Part shown: positions 1 to 12,285 of the stretch, one piece after another
Layout: every line of letters begins with the position of its first letter
How positions within the stretch are numbered: the first letter of the stretch is position 1
From: Medicago truncatula
Lineage: Eukaryota; Streptophyta; Magnoliopsida; Fabales; Fabaceae
Length of the DNA: 64,000 nt
Assembly (NCBI RefSeq): GCF_003473485.1
Contig: NC_053042.1
Coordinates: 54,337,762-54,401,761, forward strand
Direction of reading: 5' to 3'
Translations under genes and position numbers: made by a program
The notes under the pieces: generated by a model
What the model saw: the letters and a program-made list of their open reading frames with translations, nothing else
Databases searched by the model: none
Told to the model about the DNA's origin: nothing

Positions 1-494
1 AAGAAAATAACAAAAACAATATTCCGAGCATGAAAAAATCTGAATATATTATGCACGGAAATTTTGCTGGACAGCTTTAATAGTACTTAAGATGAACATT
101 AATGATCTGTATAAACTGTTACATTCAACTTGCAAACACTGCCCAACGAAACCACTTATGAAAAATGATAATATTTGTACAAAGTTGTTTCAGTTATAAT
201 TGTGCATCATGGTACTGCCTATCCAATATGTATCTTTCAGATTACAACTGCTGATCAGTAAACAAGTCAGCACCTTCTGCCCACATGAAATCTGCAGACT
301 TTATTGCCTTTCTATGATTTTGATTTGATATTTTGAGTATGTAAACATTCCTTGATACATTTTGCATAGTGTTACAAATTCTAACTGAACAAAACACATC
401 ACTCAATTTCAGGGCACTGGAAAACATAACTGTATAAAAGAACGTGTAAGTGTGTAACAGTTGCATAGCATATACTGAACTAGTTCTGCACTTC

Positions 495-713
495 CTATGT
501 TAACCAAACAATCAGCATAAGAGGATAGACTAAGACCAACATAAGCGTGGAAGAGAATTTGATTTTGTTGAGGTTGCAGTCAGCAGCACTATGATGACTC
601 GGAGGCTGGTGGTTTTTATTTGCAGCACCGGCTGCATAAACAGGTATAACTGCTCCTCCTCCATGTGATTGGCCACCATGACCGCCTCCTCCATGAATAC
701 CACCTCCTTCCAT
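495..713 (-). CDS. Small Gly/His-rich membrane-anchored protein
   Basis: A 72-residue open frame read from the Met that begins MEGGGIHGGGGHGG. A Gly/His-rich N-terminal third is followed by the short segment GAVIPVYAAGAANKNH, then a single hydrophobic stretch at the extreme C-terminus (about residues 54-71, SSTLMLVLVYPLMLIVWL). That layout suggests a tail-anchored or GPI-like small membrane protein. Small glycine-rich proteins of this kind are common in legumes and often lack an assigned role. An upstream in-frame Met at 773 would add 20 ordinary residues; the 713 start is preferred because composition changes sharply there. No intron is needed. No function is assigned, and expression is unproven. 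Confidence 0.5.
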   Translation of the reverse strand: MEGGGIHGGGGHGGQSHGGGAVIPVYAAGAANKNHQPPSHHSAADCNLNKIKFSSTLMLVLVYPLMLIVWLT

Positions 714-3230
714 TTTACTTACATATATTGCCTTATCTTCTAACTTGCTCTTCTGCACAAATTCTATCAACAAAACTCTTATTAAGGTATTTACTCACGG
801 ACTTCTGTTTCTTAAACATGCTTAAGAAAGAAACTAACAATGCTTTTTCCTCAAGTATTTCGCTTGTAAATAAAACATCATGCATTGTTAAAAAAATGTG
901 CAGTTCAGAAGAAATCACGTGGTTAATTACTTATTACAAATACTCATGCACATCCATCCCTGTCCACTTATAAGCACTATAACTATACTCCCTTCTTATG
1001 TTGAAGTATGAACTGTAAAATGGATCATTTCATATAGGAATCTCAAATCACTCTTAAAAAGTATCATTAAATCTCTTTCACCTTACAAATTTTCAGTTAT
1101 TAAAGGGTTGTGCAATGAGATTTGAACTAGTCGTACAAAAGCATATTGGTGCTGAAAATGACTACATAATTAGGTAATGGATTCCTACCAGTATCTTTTA
1201 AACCCACTCTTTGTTCTAAGCAATCCACATCAAAATTCAAATTTCTTGTCATGCAAAGGAATCTTTCTACCTTATAGCATCTGAATATTTTACTAGTGGG
1301 AGACAAAGAGTTTAAAGGAAGATAACAATCAATGTGCTTAAAGTTTGCCTCTTCCATTTTAAATCAAACTAGGTATCTTGTTCCTGTTGATACCTGAATA
1401 CAATTTCTTTCACCTATGATCAAGATCAAAGAATCTATAAGCACTCACCCTCATTCTATATTCCAGAGAATCAGGAAAAGGGGCCTGTAATAGAATTGAA
1501 ATAATGTTATAGGGTTTAATAAAAAAGGTCTCTGATCGCGATTTGAACTGCAACATCAACTTTTTTAATATCTCTACGACCACCACGCAACTGCAATCAT
1601 CAAGGATTGTGATGCAACTGGTATACCTCAATTTAAACCATCACCTATACTTAGCCACCAGAAATCTGATACAGAAGTAACATGTTTTTTCTTTTTCAAA
1701 TGGAACTTCAAAAAATCTCCAAAGATATATATGTGTTTCAAAACAATCAGTTTATGCATGTGCAGTCTATATCAAACTGTTTCATTCATTTCTTGCAATC
1801 TAGACATCCTACTGTTTTGTTCTTAATCCTAGGTTTACTTTGAGATGGAGATGATTGTTAGCAGACAAACAGCATGCAACCCACAAATGTGGTGACACAA
1901 TAATTCACTAGGAAACCTTTTGTATGTGTTTAAAATAGAAAGAACAAAAGAAGCTAGAAATATGATATGTTATATGTAGTACCTGCAGGCAAGATGTTCT
2001 TGGTAGTATTTGAAGAAGCAAGGTTGATGAGATGGACAAAAACTAGAAGAGAAAAGGCTGCAATCATTCTGAAACTCATTTTCTTGTTAGCTAGCTTTTC
2101 ACTTTTTTCTCTAACAAATACTGAATTGATTGAACTGGTTGTAAAGCCAGGTTAAAATGATTGTGAGGTAGGTTTAGAAAGGAAAGTATGGTCTTATCTT
2201 TAGCAAAAAGTGCAGTGACTAGCTGTTTTGTGAGTGGTCCAAATATATAACCTCAACTATCTTGGCACTACTAATCACTTTTTCATCATTAGTTATTCCA
2301 AAGTTGAAGTATACATTTGTCATGTTTTTATGTGTCCATCCCAAGTATTGTTTATTTACTCACAAAACTAATTCTACATGACATACATGCTTAACCGATT
2401 GATTAATGTTCAGTTCTGAGATCTGCATATCATTTCTTGTTTGTGTTTGAATTATATAATATTAGATCTGCTTTCAGATTCAAGATACAAAAAATCTTCT
2501 CTATGTCACATTCATTTATATGATTCAATAATGACACCGAATTGCTAGAAAGACACATTGGCGTTCTCACATATTATAGGATGGTTATATTATTCAATGA
2601 TTTGTGGGATCAATAGAACTCTTTTTTTACTCAATAATTCACTAAACATTATTTAGTTACACGTACACATTTGATTCAATCACATGTGGTTAGTGACAAC
2701 TATTTTATAATTTAGTTTACTAATCAGCCGAGCTAATTACATGTACTGTACTTTAACCACTTTATCAATTAAGTGGTTAAGTTAATTTACTTGACACAGT
2801 TTTTATAACTGTGCAAAAATAAAATAAAAATCAATAAACATAAATTTGAAGTTAGAAGAACATGAAGCTGGCCTCCATGATGAGTATCTGTTATTTGAAC
2901 CATCATGTGGAGACATGTGATGTGAGGAAGGAGCTGTAGGTTGTTAAGTGATTGGTGCGTGTGAATGGGGGCATCTAACAGTTCCTCTATGAGAACTGCA
3001 TGACACATTTTTTTTTCTTCATTAGATTTAATAAATTAAACCTTACCATTATTTTAACCATAGATTTAATTTTGATACATTTTTAGTGTAAGTTCGTGGC
3101 TATATTAGTTTTCAATATTTGAATCATTTGATCTTCCTACTTGAAGATAAAATTCATTTAATGCCGTTTAATCCGTAAATGAGTGGTCTGTCGTTTTTAT
3201 TAAACAAAGTCATAATTGAGTTGATTGTGT
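714..3230. other. Intergenic, no supported gene
   Basis: AT-rich DNA in which I see no convincing exon. A plus-strand frame at 1967-2155 ends in a hydrophobic run (KAAIILKLIFLLASFSLFSL) that could imitate a secretory signal. It lacks any further domain or clear gene context and is not called. A minus-strand frame at 2787-3008 is likewise unsupported. Confidence 0.4.
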
Positions 3231-3234
3231 CCTT

Positions 3235-4690
3235 AATAAAGATTGAAGATGGAAACAAACTTTGGTTTTGGAAATAACAAAGATAAAAAAAAAAAAAAAA
3301 AAAAGTTATTTTGTTTATTTTTTCACTTGGTAGTTTTTTATATTATTAACAAACATAGCGACTCAAATCAAACTATATGATATTAGAACAGCTAAATTGA
3401 CGTTGAGTTACAACTTACAAATATAAAACAAAAATGAACCTAACTCGGTTTCCTTTCACTATTGGCAATCCCGTTCAAACCATTTTTCCTCAACTCATCA
3501 AATAGATTGAATTCCTAAATGTAAGCATTATTATATCTGTTTAGGTCAAATCGATTCTTATATTTTGGTCTAAATTGAAACTTATGGTTACATAGTCACA
3601 CAAACCATATATTACCTATCGATTCAATAGCCAATAAATTTGTTAAAAAGGACTAGCAAAGTTTCTTACAAAGATTGGAAGGAAATACGAGAGTAAATAT
3701 GTAATTATTTGTAAGTTTAGTCAATTATCCTCTGAAATTAACAAAACTTCAATTACCTTCATGAAATTGCATAATGTTAATCAATTTACACCCTCTGTCC
3801 AATTCTTCTGTTAGTTAACGTTTTGCAAATACCCTCTGAAGTTTTGCACTTATGTGTAAAATGCCCCCAAACTTGAAAATGTATATGTTTTTTTTCTTAT
3901 CCTTGACTCAAAAGATATTAAAGCAAACAATTAACAGTTAATTTTAATACTATAAACTATACAATATTACAATTAACATTTGGATATTTTATTACAATCT
4001 AATATTTTAGATAACATAAAGCAAAACAATATACTAGTTCATAACCACTATGTAATACTTTATTAGATATGGAAATCCAAACTCAATAATACTTCGTTTG
4101 TGAATACAATGAGCACGTGACAATCAACATAAGCATTACCCTATGGAGCCTAACACTATTTGACAATATTGATGTGTTTTGACACCTATGTTGGGAGTCA
4201 TAAGCTAGAATTCCAAAAAGAATTTCAATTCAACATTGTTTTGATAGAAAAAGAAGCAGTTCAAAATACTCATTAGAGCTATTCCTGTTATTCCTATTGT
4301 ATCATCAAAGAATGCGTCTTAAATAACTTAAATATTAAAGCTAACTGTTAATTGTTTACCTTTAATATCTTTTGAGTGAAGTATAAGAAAAAAAATATAA
4401 ATTTTCAAGTTCGAGGGCATTTTGCATATAAGTGCAAAACGTCATGTTGATTAACAGAAAAACTTGACGGAGGGGGTGAATTGATTAATGTTGTGCAATT
4501 TTAGGGGGTTAATTGAAGTTTTGTTAATTTCAGAAGGATAATTGACAAAACTTACAATTTCAGAGCGTAATTGCCTATTTACTCAAATATGATATGATTA
4601 GAGTATTTTAGATCCGCAAGAACCAAACATTCTAAATGAAACTAATGTTTCATTCATTGAATTTACCAAGAATGCCTTGCACCCATATTA
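3235..4690. repeat. Decayed third copy of the RPA3-upstream module
   Basis: DNA at 3235-3690 and again from 4585 to about 4690 resembles 8690-9760 and, less closely, 20290-20420. Shared landmarks are the phrase ACATAGCGACTCAAATCAA (3353 and 8738), and AATTTGTTAAAAAGGACT followed by TTCTTACAAAGATTGGAAGG (3636 and 9648). The copy is split by the foldback element at 3691-4584. No RPA3 or ferredoxin gene follows it, so it is either a truncated duplication or the older source of the module. Confidence 0.55.
3691..4584. mobile_element. Foldback / inverted-repeat DNA element, 894 bp
   Basis: The two ends are inverted copies for about 250 bp. The left end begins GAGTAAATATGTAATTA, and the right end, reverse-complemented, begins GAGTAAATAGGCAATTA. 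Flanks AAATACGA and AAATATGA form an 8-bp target duplication with one difference. There is no coding capacity. It sits inside the decayed module copy, so it inserted after that copy formed. An 8-bp duplication would fit a hAT-type insertion, but the termini do not prove the superfamily. Confidence 0.65.
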
Positions 4691-6150
4691 ATATTTTACA
4701 TGGAACTAAACTATGACCTTTACTAAACTAGGCAACCCTTTATATGACACAAGGGTCAAGGAGTTCTACATTGCCGCACCAGTTAGGTTTGTAGTGATGC
4801 CTCACTTTCTTATTCATTTTTAACAGTTAGATTTGCCAATCTCTTTTACTTGATGGCCAACCTTGATCTTTGTCATCCACTATACAGGGGACCGTACGAA
4901 ACATGGTTGTGGGTTGCTTCTGATAGTTCCTTGCTGGCTGTGAATGATGTCATTGAAGAACAAATATGGTCGTAAGAAACAAACCATTCACAAACAAAAC
5001 CTAGAGTATCTATTAGTATGCATGTCTTTGGTATACATAAACTTAAGGGTTGTTTGGATTGACTTATTTGAGCTTATCTACTAACATATGTTTTGTGAGA
5101 CTGTTTGGGAGAACTTATGAAAACAACTTACGACAAATTTTTCACAAGCTTTTTTCGGCAAGTTCTCCAATATAGTACGGCAAAACACTATCGGGAAAAG
5201 TTGTTGCTATGAAGTTCATACATACCTTGACAACCACACAACCTTCCTAGCTTTTCCCTCTGAATCAATTCTAGCACAACAGCAAAGAGAAAGGCCAACA
5301 ATAATTAATACAAGAAAACAGTGAAAGAAAACTAAGCAGTTAATGTTAAATGATGACGATTTGAATCCACAACTTGAAACCTCAGGCTCCCATTAAGATA
5401 ATCAAATTATATAAATGAAAGTTGGTGTGCCTCCGGAATCGGTAGAACCTGAGTTTCTTTTGTGAAGAAGAGGGGAAATACAAGTAAACTATGAATATTA
5501 AGATAGAATCATCAGCTCCAACAGAAGTTAAGAAAAGGTCTGATAACTCAACAAATCATCTGCTATGAAGGTAACACATGTATTTTTTTCACTCTCTTCC
5601 TAAACAAAACCCAATACCTTAGTAAAACCTTGCAGAGGAAAGACAGGGAGAAGGTTCGTTACTGTGAATGTAGAGTTATGCATTTAAAATCAAGCGGTTA
5701 TTGAAAAGAGCTTTCGAGATTTTGGTTTTATTCTCATACAATCTCTCTCTGTACATACGTGAGTGTGTTTTTGGCCACTGTTCAGTGTCAAAACTTGCTC
5801 TAGTCTTTTTACTCATAATTGCTGATATATGTCACTTCACTTGCTCATAACATCAGTTTTGCACTTCCACCTCTCACATTCTATTATTTATCATTTAGGT
5901 TTTTCCTTGCATCATCTAACTTATGATAAGCATAAAGTTCAAGACAAATTCATCCAATTCATTAGAGCCAAACATCCAACAATGGTCAGTAGATTATAGA
6001 TACACTCATTCAACAATATAGACAAGCTATGTGGCTAAGACATCACACAAAATATTCACACGTTCTACTATTATTAACTGACAAGGATTTTAAAGCAACA
6101 TACATGAAGAAACGTAAATTCAAACAAGTAATGTGGAAGAGAAACTCACT
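4691..6150. other. Intergenic, repeat debris
   Basis: No gene recognised. Near 5046 the phrase GGGTTGTTTGGATTGACTTA resembles the ends of common plant hAT-like MITEs, but I could not find its partner end. The remainder is AT-rich with no long frame. Confidence 0.35.
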
Positions 6151-6151
6151 T

Positions 6152-7288
6152 TCAATGAGTCGGAACTAAACTTTCAACGTAATTTTTGGCATTTGACCAA
6201 TAAATTTCATTAGTAATCCCAATTTCAACTACTTTATTGTCTATGCAGTTATAGAAACATGCCTTGTTGCCTTTTGCCAATACCAGTGTATCACCATTCT
6301 TAGAGAGATACAATGGCAACAATCCCAACCAATTAAACCCCTTTCTTATAGATAAATTGTTATAACTAATTTTAAATAATTGAATCCAAGACTCTTGAAC
6401 TCCAAAATCCTTCATTTGCCACATAACAAAATGAGTTCCCTCAAAATCATGAAAAATACAAAGATTGTCCCTTAAAACCTTAAGTGTTGGCTGATAACGT
6501 GGAAGCTTGTGAAAACCCCGAGGCAGCAACAGTTGAGTGTATGTCTCGGTGGAGAGATCAAGTGAAAGAATCATTGGTTGCTCAATAGTAATACTACTAC
6601 TATTCCAAATAACAAAATCATCTGAATAGTACCACTCAAATATACACCAGTGTTAGTATGACTACAGTTAAACTTGTAAAGCACCGGAAAACATCGAATA
6701 TTTCTCCAACATTTATCCCCCAAGCTGAAAACTTTGGCAACACTTCGTGCATTACCATGCTCCACCTCTATATGATACTTTACCACCTTGTAAGATTCAT
6801 TTGATTCATCAAAACCAAAAGAGAACTGTTTTAAATGATGACAACTCATAGGGACATAAAAAAATTCGGATTTTGTCCTAGTGGCTGGATTCCAAAGACA
6901 TAGCTGTGAAGCTTTCCAATCAATCAAACAAAGTAATCCATTGCATGAACCAGCAACCCACCACCTGCCGTCATTCTCAACCAATCGACAGAAAGGATCA
7001 TAATGAATGGTGGTTGATGAATTATCCTCAAGTAAACGAGAAATATTTGTAAAGGTTACAACACGATTGGAATAAGGTTGTGAAATTGCGGTGATGTGTG
7101 AGTTTCTTTTAGATTTCTTGAGATGCATTTGAACGAAGTAAGGATCAGAGATGAGAGTTTTGAAAGAGATGTTGACGCACATATCGCATAAGAGATATAA
7201 CGGGAAGCCAGGATAGTATTTCCAGTATCAGTTCATTGGGGAGGACAGCCGCCCGCAACTGAGGTCGCTTCTTCATAGCTTCCTCCAT
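6152..7288 (-). pseudogene. F-box protein gene with F-box-associated domain, broken
   Basis: From Met 7288 the minus strand encodes a typical F-box start (LPNELILEILSWLPVISLMR). The frame then shifts near 7185 into MCVNISFKTLISDPYFVQ, where the family usually reads R-C-V-C-K-x-W-K-x-L-I-S-D-P. The F-box-associated region follows: WWVAGSCNGLLCL, LWNPATRTKSEF, FGFDESNESYKVVKY. A second shift lies near 6625. After it the normal C-terminal part resumes (DLSTETYTQLLLPRGFHKLP, ending SNAKNYVESLVPTH), with a natural stop at 6152. Intact relatives are SCF E3 ligase substrate adaptors of about 370-400 residues. Overall length is close to normal with two shifts, so it is either a young pseudogene or carries sequencing errors; RNA reads would decide. 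Confidence 0.8.
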
Positions 7289-7544
7289 TGTCGCTCAAAT
7301 TGAACCAAAACGAAGAATTTGTACATTTATATAGGCGCTTTTTTTTTTTTTTTATTTAATTATTTATTTACCTATTTTACTCTTTCTATTCTTTTTTAAG
7401 TGCCGTGTTGGAATAGCAACACCAGTTTAAAAGTTCAATCTGTAGTCAAACGAAATGATATTTAAAACGGAACGGATGAAGTACTTGGTCATTAAACACA
7501 TTTTTGACATGATACCACTTTTTCTGACAAAACTAGGATCGTAT

Positions 7545-8312
7545 TCTGGCCAATCAAGCATAGAATCTTGCATGAACCAACAACTCACCCATAACACTAT
7601 TAACAATAATAGTAATAATAATTTTTTAACATAAACAAAATTCCATTAAACAACCAAATCGGCTGAAACAGAAGAAGCAATACAATACGAGAGGAAGATA
7701 AAACAAATTTAACTAAAATGAACCATCATATTAGTACTACGATTAGCAACTCAATGAAAAATAATTAAAATGGGAGCTAAGATGATTACAATGAGCAATC
7801 ACCATACCAAAGTAAGATTGTTTATTTGCAATGTTCTGAAAACCACGGTCCACATTAATAGAGTCACCTTCAAATTATCACCTCAAAAAGTCCCATATCT
7901 AGAGCAAACTGAATTGCTGAATTGCTAGCCTTGCAACCAAAGCCTCACCGATATCAGAATCTAGAAGGGATTCAACACACCAAGTGTCCACTGCTGCAAC
8001 ATATCCATCTGAATCTCAAGTAACAACACCAATACCCCATATATTGGTAATAGGGTCAGCAACATCAACATTGAAATGAGGGTCATCCTCTAGAGTCTAA
8101 TCCTTACAAACAATATCCTCCACAAGAAATTGTTTTTCATAAAAACAAGACTTGTTACGAGCAAGCCACATACTATAACATAAAGAAATAACATATAAGA
8201 TGACATCTAATGGTGAATGACAAATGACTTGTTCAAACCAAGGATCATATTGAATGGTGGCGGTCGACGAATTCTAGAGTAAACGTAAAATGGAGAAGGC
8301 TATAACACACCA
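7545..8312 (-). pseudogene. Second F-box fragment, split by a LINE remnant
   Basis: Two short stretches match the F-box gene on its left. The first, at about 7545-7590 (CCAATCAAGC...TTGCATGAACCAACAACTCACC), corresponds to 6915-6964. The second, at about 8238-8310 (AAGGATCATATTGAATGGTGG and onward), corresponds to 6986-7065. Between them lies about 640 bp of unrelated DNA with RNase H-like coding. This is a paralogous F-box relic interrupted by a retroelement-derived insertion. Confidence 0.55.
7600..8230 (-). pseudogene. LINE-derived RNase H (RVT_3-like) remnant
   Basis: On the minus strand around 8095-7900 a frame reads PHFNVDVADPITNIWGIGVV, then DSDGYVAAVDTWCVES, then DIGEALVARLAIQ. This is the signature of the plant RNase H-like domain carried by LINE-derived genes: N-V-D near the start, then G-x-G-V-V-x-D-S-x-G, then A-E/G-A-x-A-x-x-A-I-Q. 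It contains an in-frame stop after GVV and drifts out of frame after AIQ, so it is not functional. It interrupts an F-box fragment. Confidence 0.55.
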
Positions 8313-9437
8313 ATCAATACTCTTGGAACAATATCATAACCCTTAATGCACACCGGTAAATTAGTTTTACATCATACACAACTTTGTTTTCAACCATTGG
8401 ATCAACAGGTCACATTATATCACATTTGATTCAATTGCAAGACTTATCAATCCAATGGTGGAACACAAGTTTATGCATGAAGCAAAACTTGTCTCACTTA
8501 TGCACCAAAAACTTAATCTATACGAAAATCTATATGATTGTATAAAACTTTTTTTTTAACCTTTTCGTTCCCCGGACAAAGATGCTATAATAATTGAGTT
8601 CAATCAAAAGGTTAAAGATTGGAATAATGATGCTTAAAGGCTAAAGCCAATTAAATGTCCTAACTTGGTGAATAACAAATATAAAAAACGTTATTTTCTT
8701 ATTTTCTTTCACATTAGTAGTTATTCTATATTAATAAACATAGCGACTCAAATCAACTAAATGATATAAGAACAGCTAGATTAAGACTGAGTTAATGAAT
8801 CTAGCTCATTCTCTTTCAGTTACTGCTTCAAACCAGAACTCAAAGAGGCAGGACATGGATAACATCGTTTTCAATTTAACATCGTTTTCAATTTCAATTT
8901 TCATATATCTTTTTGCTTTCTTCAATTGAAAACAGCAAATTGATGAAAAACCAAAAGAGAGAGGAAAACCTTATCGTTGACAAATTGATGAACTGTTAAG
9001 CTAAAACCAAGACATGAACTGTTAACCTTGTCGTTTTCAATTTACTGGAGCTGCTGCGGATCGAACGCGACAGAGGGTTGAAATGGGTACCGAGAAGGAG
9101 GTTGTTGGTTGGTGACTGGAGATGGATCGATCATGCGGCTCAGATCGGCGACGGAGGAATGCATCTCAGTTTGTTTTGGACCAAGTTCGCAAGAGAGGTT
9201 GTGTGCCTTCTAGTTCCTTAAACGCAAGTTCAGTTCTGGTTTTGGTACAGAAGCAAATGGTTCAAGTTCAGTTATGGTTTTTTTAAACAGTTCGGTTCGG
9301 AACTCTCATGCACCAGTTCGATTTAATATTGGTTCAGTTCATTTCAGCAATTCGGTTTGGTTCAACAGTGTTTTTGCCCATCCCTAAGCTTACAGATTCG
9401 CACACATAACTAGTTGTTTTTAGACACCTTTCATTGT

Positions 9438-9760
9438 TTAACCAAAGAAGAGAGTCTCATTTCTTTCTCTTCTCTTTCTCATCCCAAAGATACAGTCAAC
9501 TTTGGGTAACCATAATTTGTTATTTTTGTTAAAATCAAATTTGACTGGATAAAAAAAATGCGTGGATGGCTCAAATCCTCCCAAGCTCCCCGTGCAGTAA
9601 ATTTTAAAACAGACGACATAGACCACATATTCATTCAAGAGCCAAGAAATTTGTTAAAAAGGACTTGCGAAGTTTCTTACAAAGATTGGAAGGGAAGATT
9701 ATTAAAATATTTTAGACGCAAAAGAACCAGATGTTTATGAAACCAAATTTTCACCCGTGC
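9438..9760. repeat. Upstream module of copy A
   Basis: This is the part of the duplicated module that is most alike between copies. CCAAAGATACAGT (9485 and 20073) is followed about 170 bp later by TTCTTACAAAGATTGGAAGG and its relative TTCTTACAAAAATCTGAAGG. A 60-codon plus-strand frame (9558-9737) and its counterpart at 20188-20412 share only patches of sequence, so I read this as conserved non-coding DNA or a dead exon rather than a gene. Confidence 0.45.
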
Positions 9761-10012
9761 TAATCAAGGCGATGGAGATGATGAGATTGACACATATAAA
9801 ACAAACTGTAGCATGGAAATATAAGTTAAGGGGATTTCAAAAACATGAAACAGTTCAGGCACAACATATGTCTACATATCGAATCCTCAGGTAATAAACA
9901 TATACATTATATATATAGCTCCAATCAAAAATGTAAAAAAGTAAGACGTTCTTTAGCATAAAGGCTGCAACTCAATACCATCCACTAGCTAATCCAACAA
10001 TCTTCAAGCTCC

Positions 10013-10614
10013 CTAAAGAAACAGACTTCTGAATTCACCATTTGCTAGTTGGCATAACTGATTGTAAGAGTTGACATCTACAAAGAAATACAAATACAAA
10101 TCAAAATCAACATAAGTAGGTAAACATCAGAACAATGGAAATTTAAAAGACCAAAAAGTAGTGTCTGATTCTAATTTGGCTGTTTATGTTGTAAACAAAA
10201 TGATTGACAAACAACATTTACTATGTGACAATTTTCTTCTTTTTCAAAATTTAAAAGTAATATACTTTATCGAGAACAAAAACACAAATCAACAAAACTA
10301 CCATAACGAAAACAGGTAAGAAAATTATATAGATAAACACAATAATGCTTCATACCAAATGTGGCACCAAAGTCAGTCAATATTTCAGCACGAATAGAGT
10401 TGTTACTTTCAGCAATGCCAATAACCTCAACATAATTCATGACAGGGACTTGTGATGATAGCCCTTTTACAATTATCTGAGATTCATCAGTGGACTTGCC
10501 CGTGATTGTCGCACCATCAGAATGATTCACCTGAACCACTGCTCTTACTTTCTTTCCAATGAAATCGGGAAGAACTTGGGCATTGACAAATGCAGCAGGA
10601 TTTGAAGTGTCCAT
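10013..10614 (-). CDS. RPA3A: Replication protein A 14-kDa subunit-like (RPA3), copy A
   Basis: Two coding exons, 10614-10356 and 10077-10013, joined by a GT-AG intron (donor G|GTATGA, acceptor GTAG|ATGTC), give exactly 107 residues. The protein begins MDTSNPAAFVNAQVLPDFIG and ends NQLCQLANGEFRSLFL. It is a single OB fold (about residues 8-87) and matches plant RPA3/RPA14 in length and in motifs such as GKSTDESQIIVKG and YVEVIGIAE. RPA3 is the smallest subunit of the heterotrimer that coats single-stranded DNA in replication and repair in the nucleus. A 5'UTR intron is indicated: leader donor near 10993 (ACG|GTAATT) and acceptor CAG|ATCATGG just before the start codon. Copy B (20659-21190) differs at five residues, so both copies look functional. 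Confidence 0.92.
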
Positions 10615-11036
10615 GATCTGAAGAGTAGAAATAAAAAACCAAAAATATCAAAAAGATTCAAGCTTTATAGACTTATACTCGAACAAGAATTAAGCAGCTG
10701 AAATTTCTGATTTCTTGATTATGATCAAGAACTTAACAAAAATTTATAGTTTTAACTTGATACCCAGATCGTAATTCTATGTTAAAGGGGGGGAAATAAC
10801 GATTTGCCAGACAAAGTCTTTGAGGACTTTCAACAAACACGATAAGTACATAGAAAAAAGGGGGGAATCTGGTTGATATTGTGTATGTATAATGAATGAA
10901 TAATTTCAAACATAAGACATGGATTGATGAATCGCAGAAGAAGAACTGAGAAAATTACCGTATTTTTTTTTTCGATCAAGAGAGAGAATTACCGTATAAT
11001 ATTGTTGTTGCGGAGGCTTGAAAATTGAAACCCTAA

Positions 11037-11408
11037 GGGGTGTTTGTTTCCTGGTTTAAAAAATTATTCCCAGGAACATGGAGGTTGGAATTATAGATTC
11101 CTATGTTTGTTACAAAGTTAAAAAAATAACTTCCGGGAATAAAGAATTTCTAGGAAAAAAATAACTTCCACTTACCCATGATTTTATTCCCAAAGAAAGT
11201 GGACGGGAATAAAAGATTCTCATGTAAATGGTACTAAAATGGAAATAACTACCCATATACCCACTATCACAAACAATTCCCATGAATCTGACAATTATTT
11301 ACCAAACACCGTTTTCTAAAAATACTCAGGAATAAGATGCCCATTATTAATTCCCAAGAAAGATTAATCCCAGGAATGAAATTTTAAACCGTCAAACAAA
11401 CGCCCCCT
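11037..11408. mobile_element. Tourist-like MITE (PIF/Harbinger type), 372 bp
   Basis: Inverted ends begin GGGGTGTTTGTTTCCTGG on the left and, reverse-complemented, AGGGGGCGTTTGTTTGACGG on the right. They are flanked by TAA on both sides (11034-11036 and 11409-11411). Copy B shows the uninterrupted site (ACCCTAAGAATGAATG near 21801), so the insertion and its 3-bp TAA target duplication are confirmed within the window. It lies in the upstream region of RPA3 copy A. Confidence 0.85.
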
Positions 11409-11411
11409 TAA

Positions 11412-12285
11412 GAAAAAATGAACGGAAGAGAAACCCTTTAAAAAGTATATTTTGTATATGGAGAGCGGAAAAGACGAAAAATAATAAAAGCGGGATCCGA
11501 AATTTTGTTCTTTAAGGCGGGAAAAATATATTCCTGAATTTACCATTTTCTCCATGTTTTAATGTATTTTTGTATATATGAAGAGTGGAGTATTTATTAT
11601 TTTAGTTTTAGTCCCTCTAATTATAGTGTTTTTTAGTCTTAGTTTACGTGGGAAAATTAGGTTCAGTCTTGCAAATTTAAAATCTGTTATTTTTATAAAC
11701 TGGTCAATTTCTTAAAATAACATTTTATAAACAAGACATAAAACTTAAATAAAACTAAAAAAAACTTATAGAAAATAAAACAAAACAAAATTTTATAATT
11801 TTAGAGACTAAAATCATTTTTAAACCACAAATTTATAAGTAGAAATCAAACTTAATAAATTTATAAGTTTATAACGCACAAAGTAACCACTTGTGCTTGA
11901 TGAGGCAATAAACAAAAAATATTTAAATCTACTTTAATAAATAAATGTTTTAGTTAATTGTAATTTATTTTTAATGAAATTGAGAAATAATTGTAATTAA
12001 AGGATACTTTAAGAATAATTGTAATTTATGTGCAATGTTTTTTTGACATAGACAATTGTTTTAACGCTCAGATAATACAAGCAATTTATTTTATTTTATT
12101 TTGACAGCATAATTATATATATTCAATATTTTAAAAATCACACTCGGATATATTGCAATTGCCATTTTGGTTGAACGGGTTGAAGCATAGTTGGCTCAAC
12201 AAATATTTATTTTTATTTCCTTTTTTTAATAATATTTGGCATTGATTGAGAAGATAATTCTGTCAAATCCCAGCTCAATACTCCA
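11412..12285. other. AT-rich intergenic, no gene seen
   Basis: Very AT-rich, with poly-A/T runs and no recognised protein or paired repeat ends. The first 100 bp still resemble the region upstream of RPA3 copy B (GCGGGA...TTCTTTA...GGCGGGAAA), then similarity fades. Confidence 0.4.

Noticed and set aside
1967-2155. Plus-strand 62-codon frame with a hydrophobic tail
   Set aside because: It looks like a signal sequence, but nothing follows it and no splice partner or promoter is convincing.
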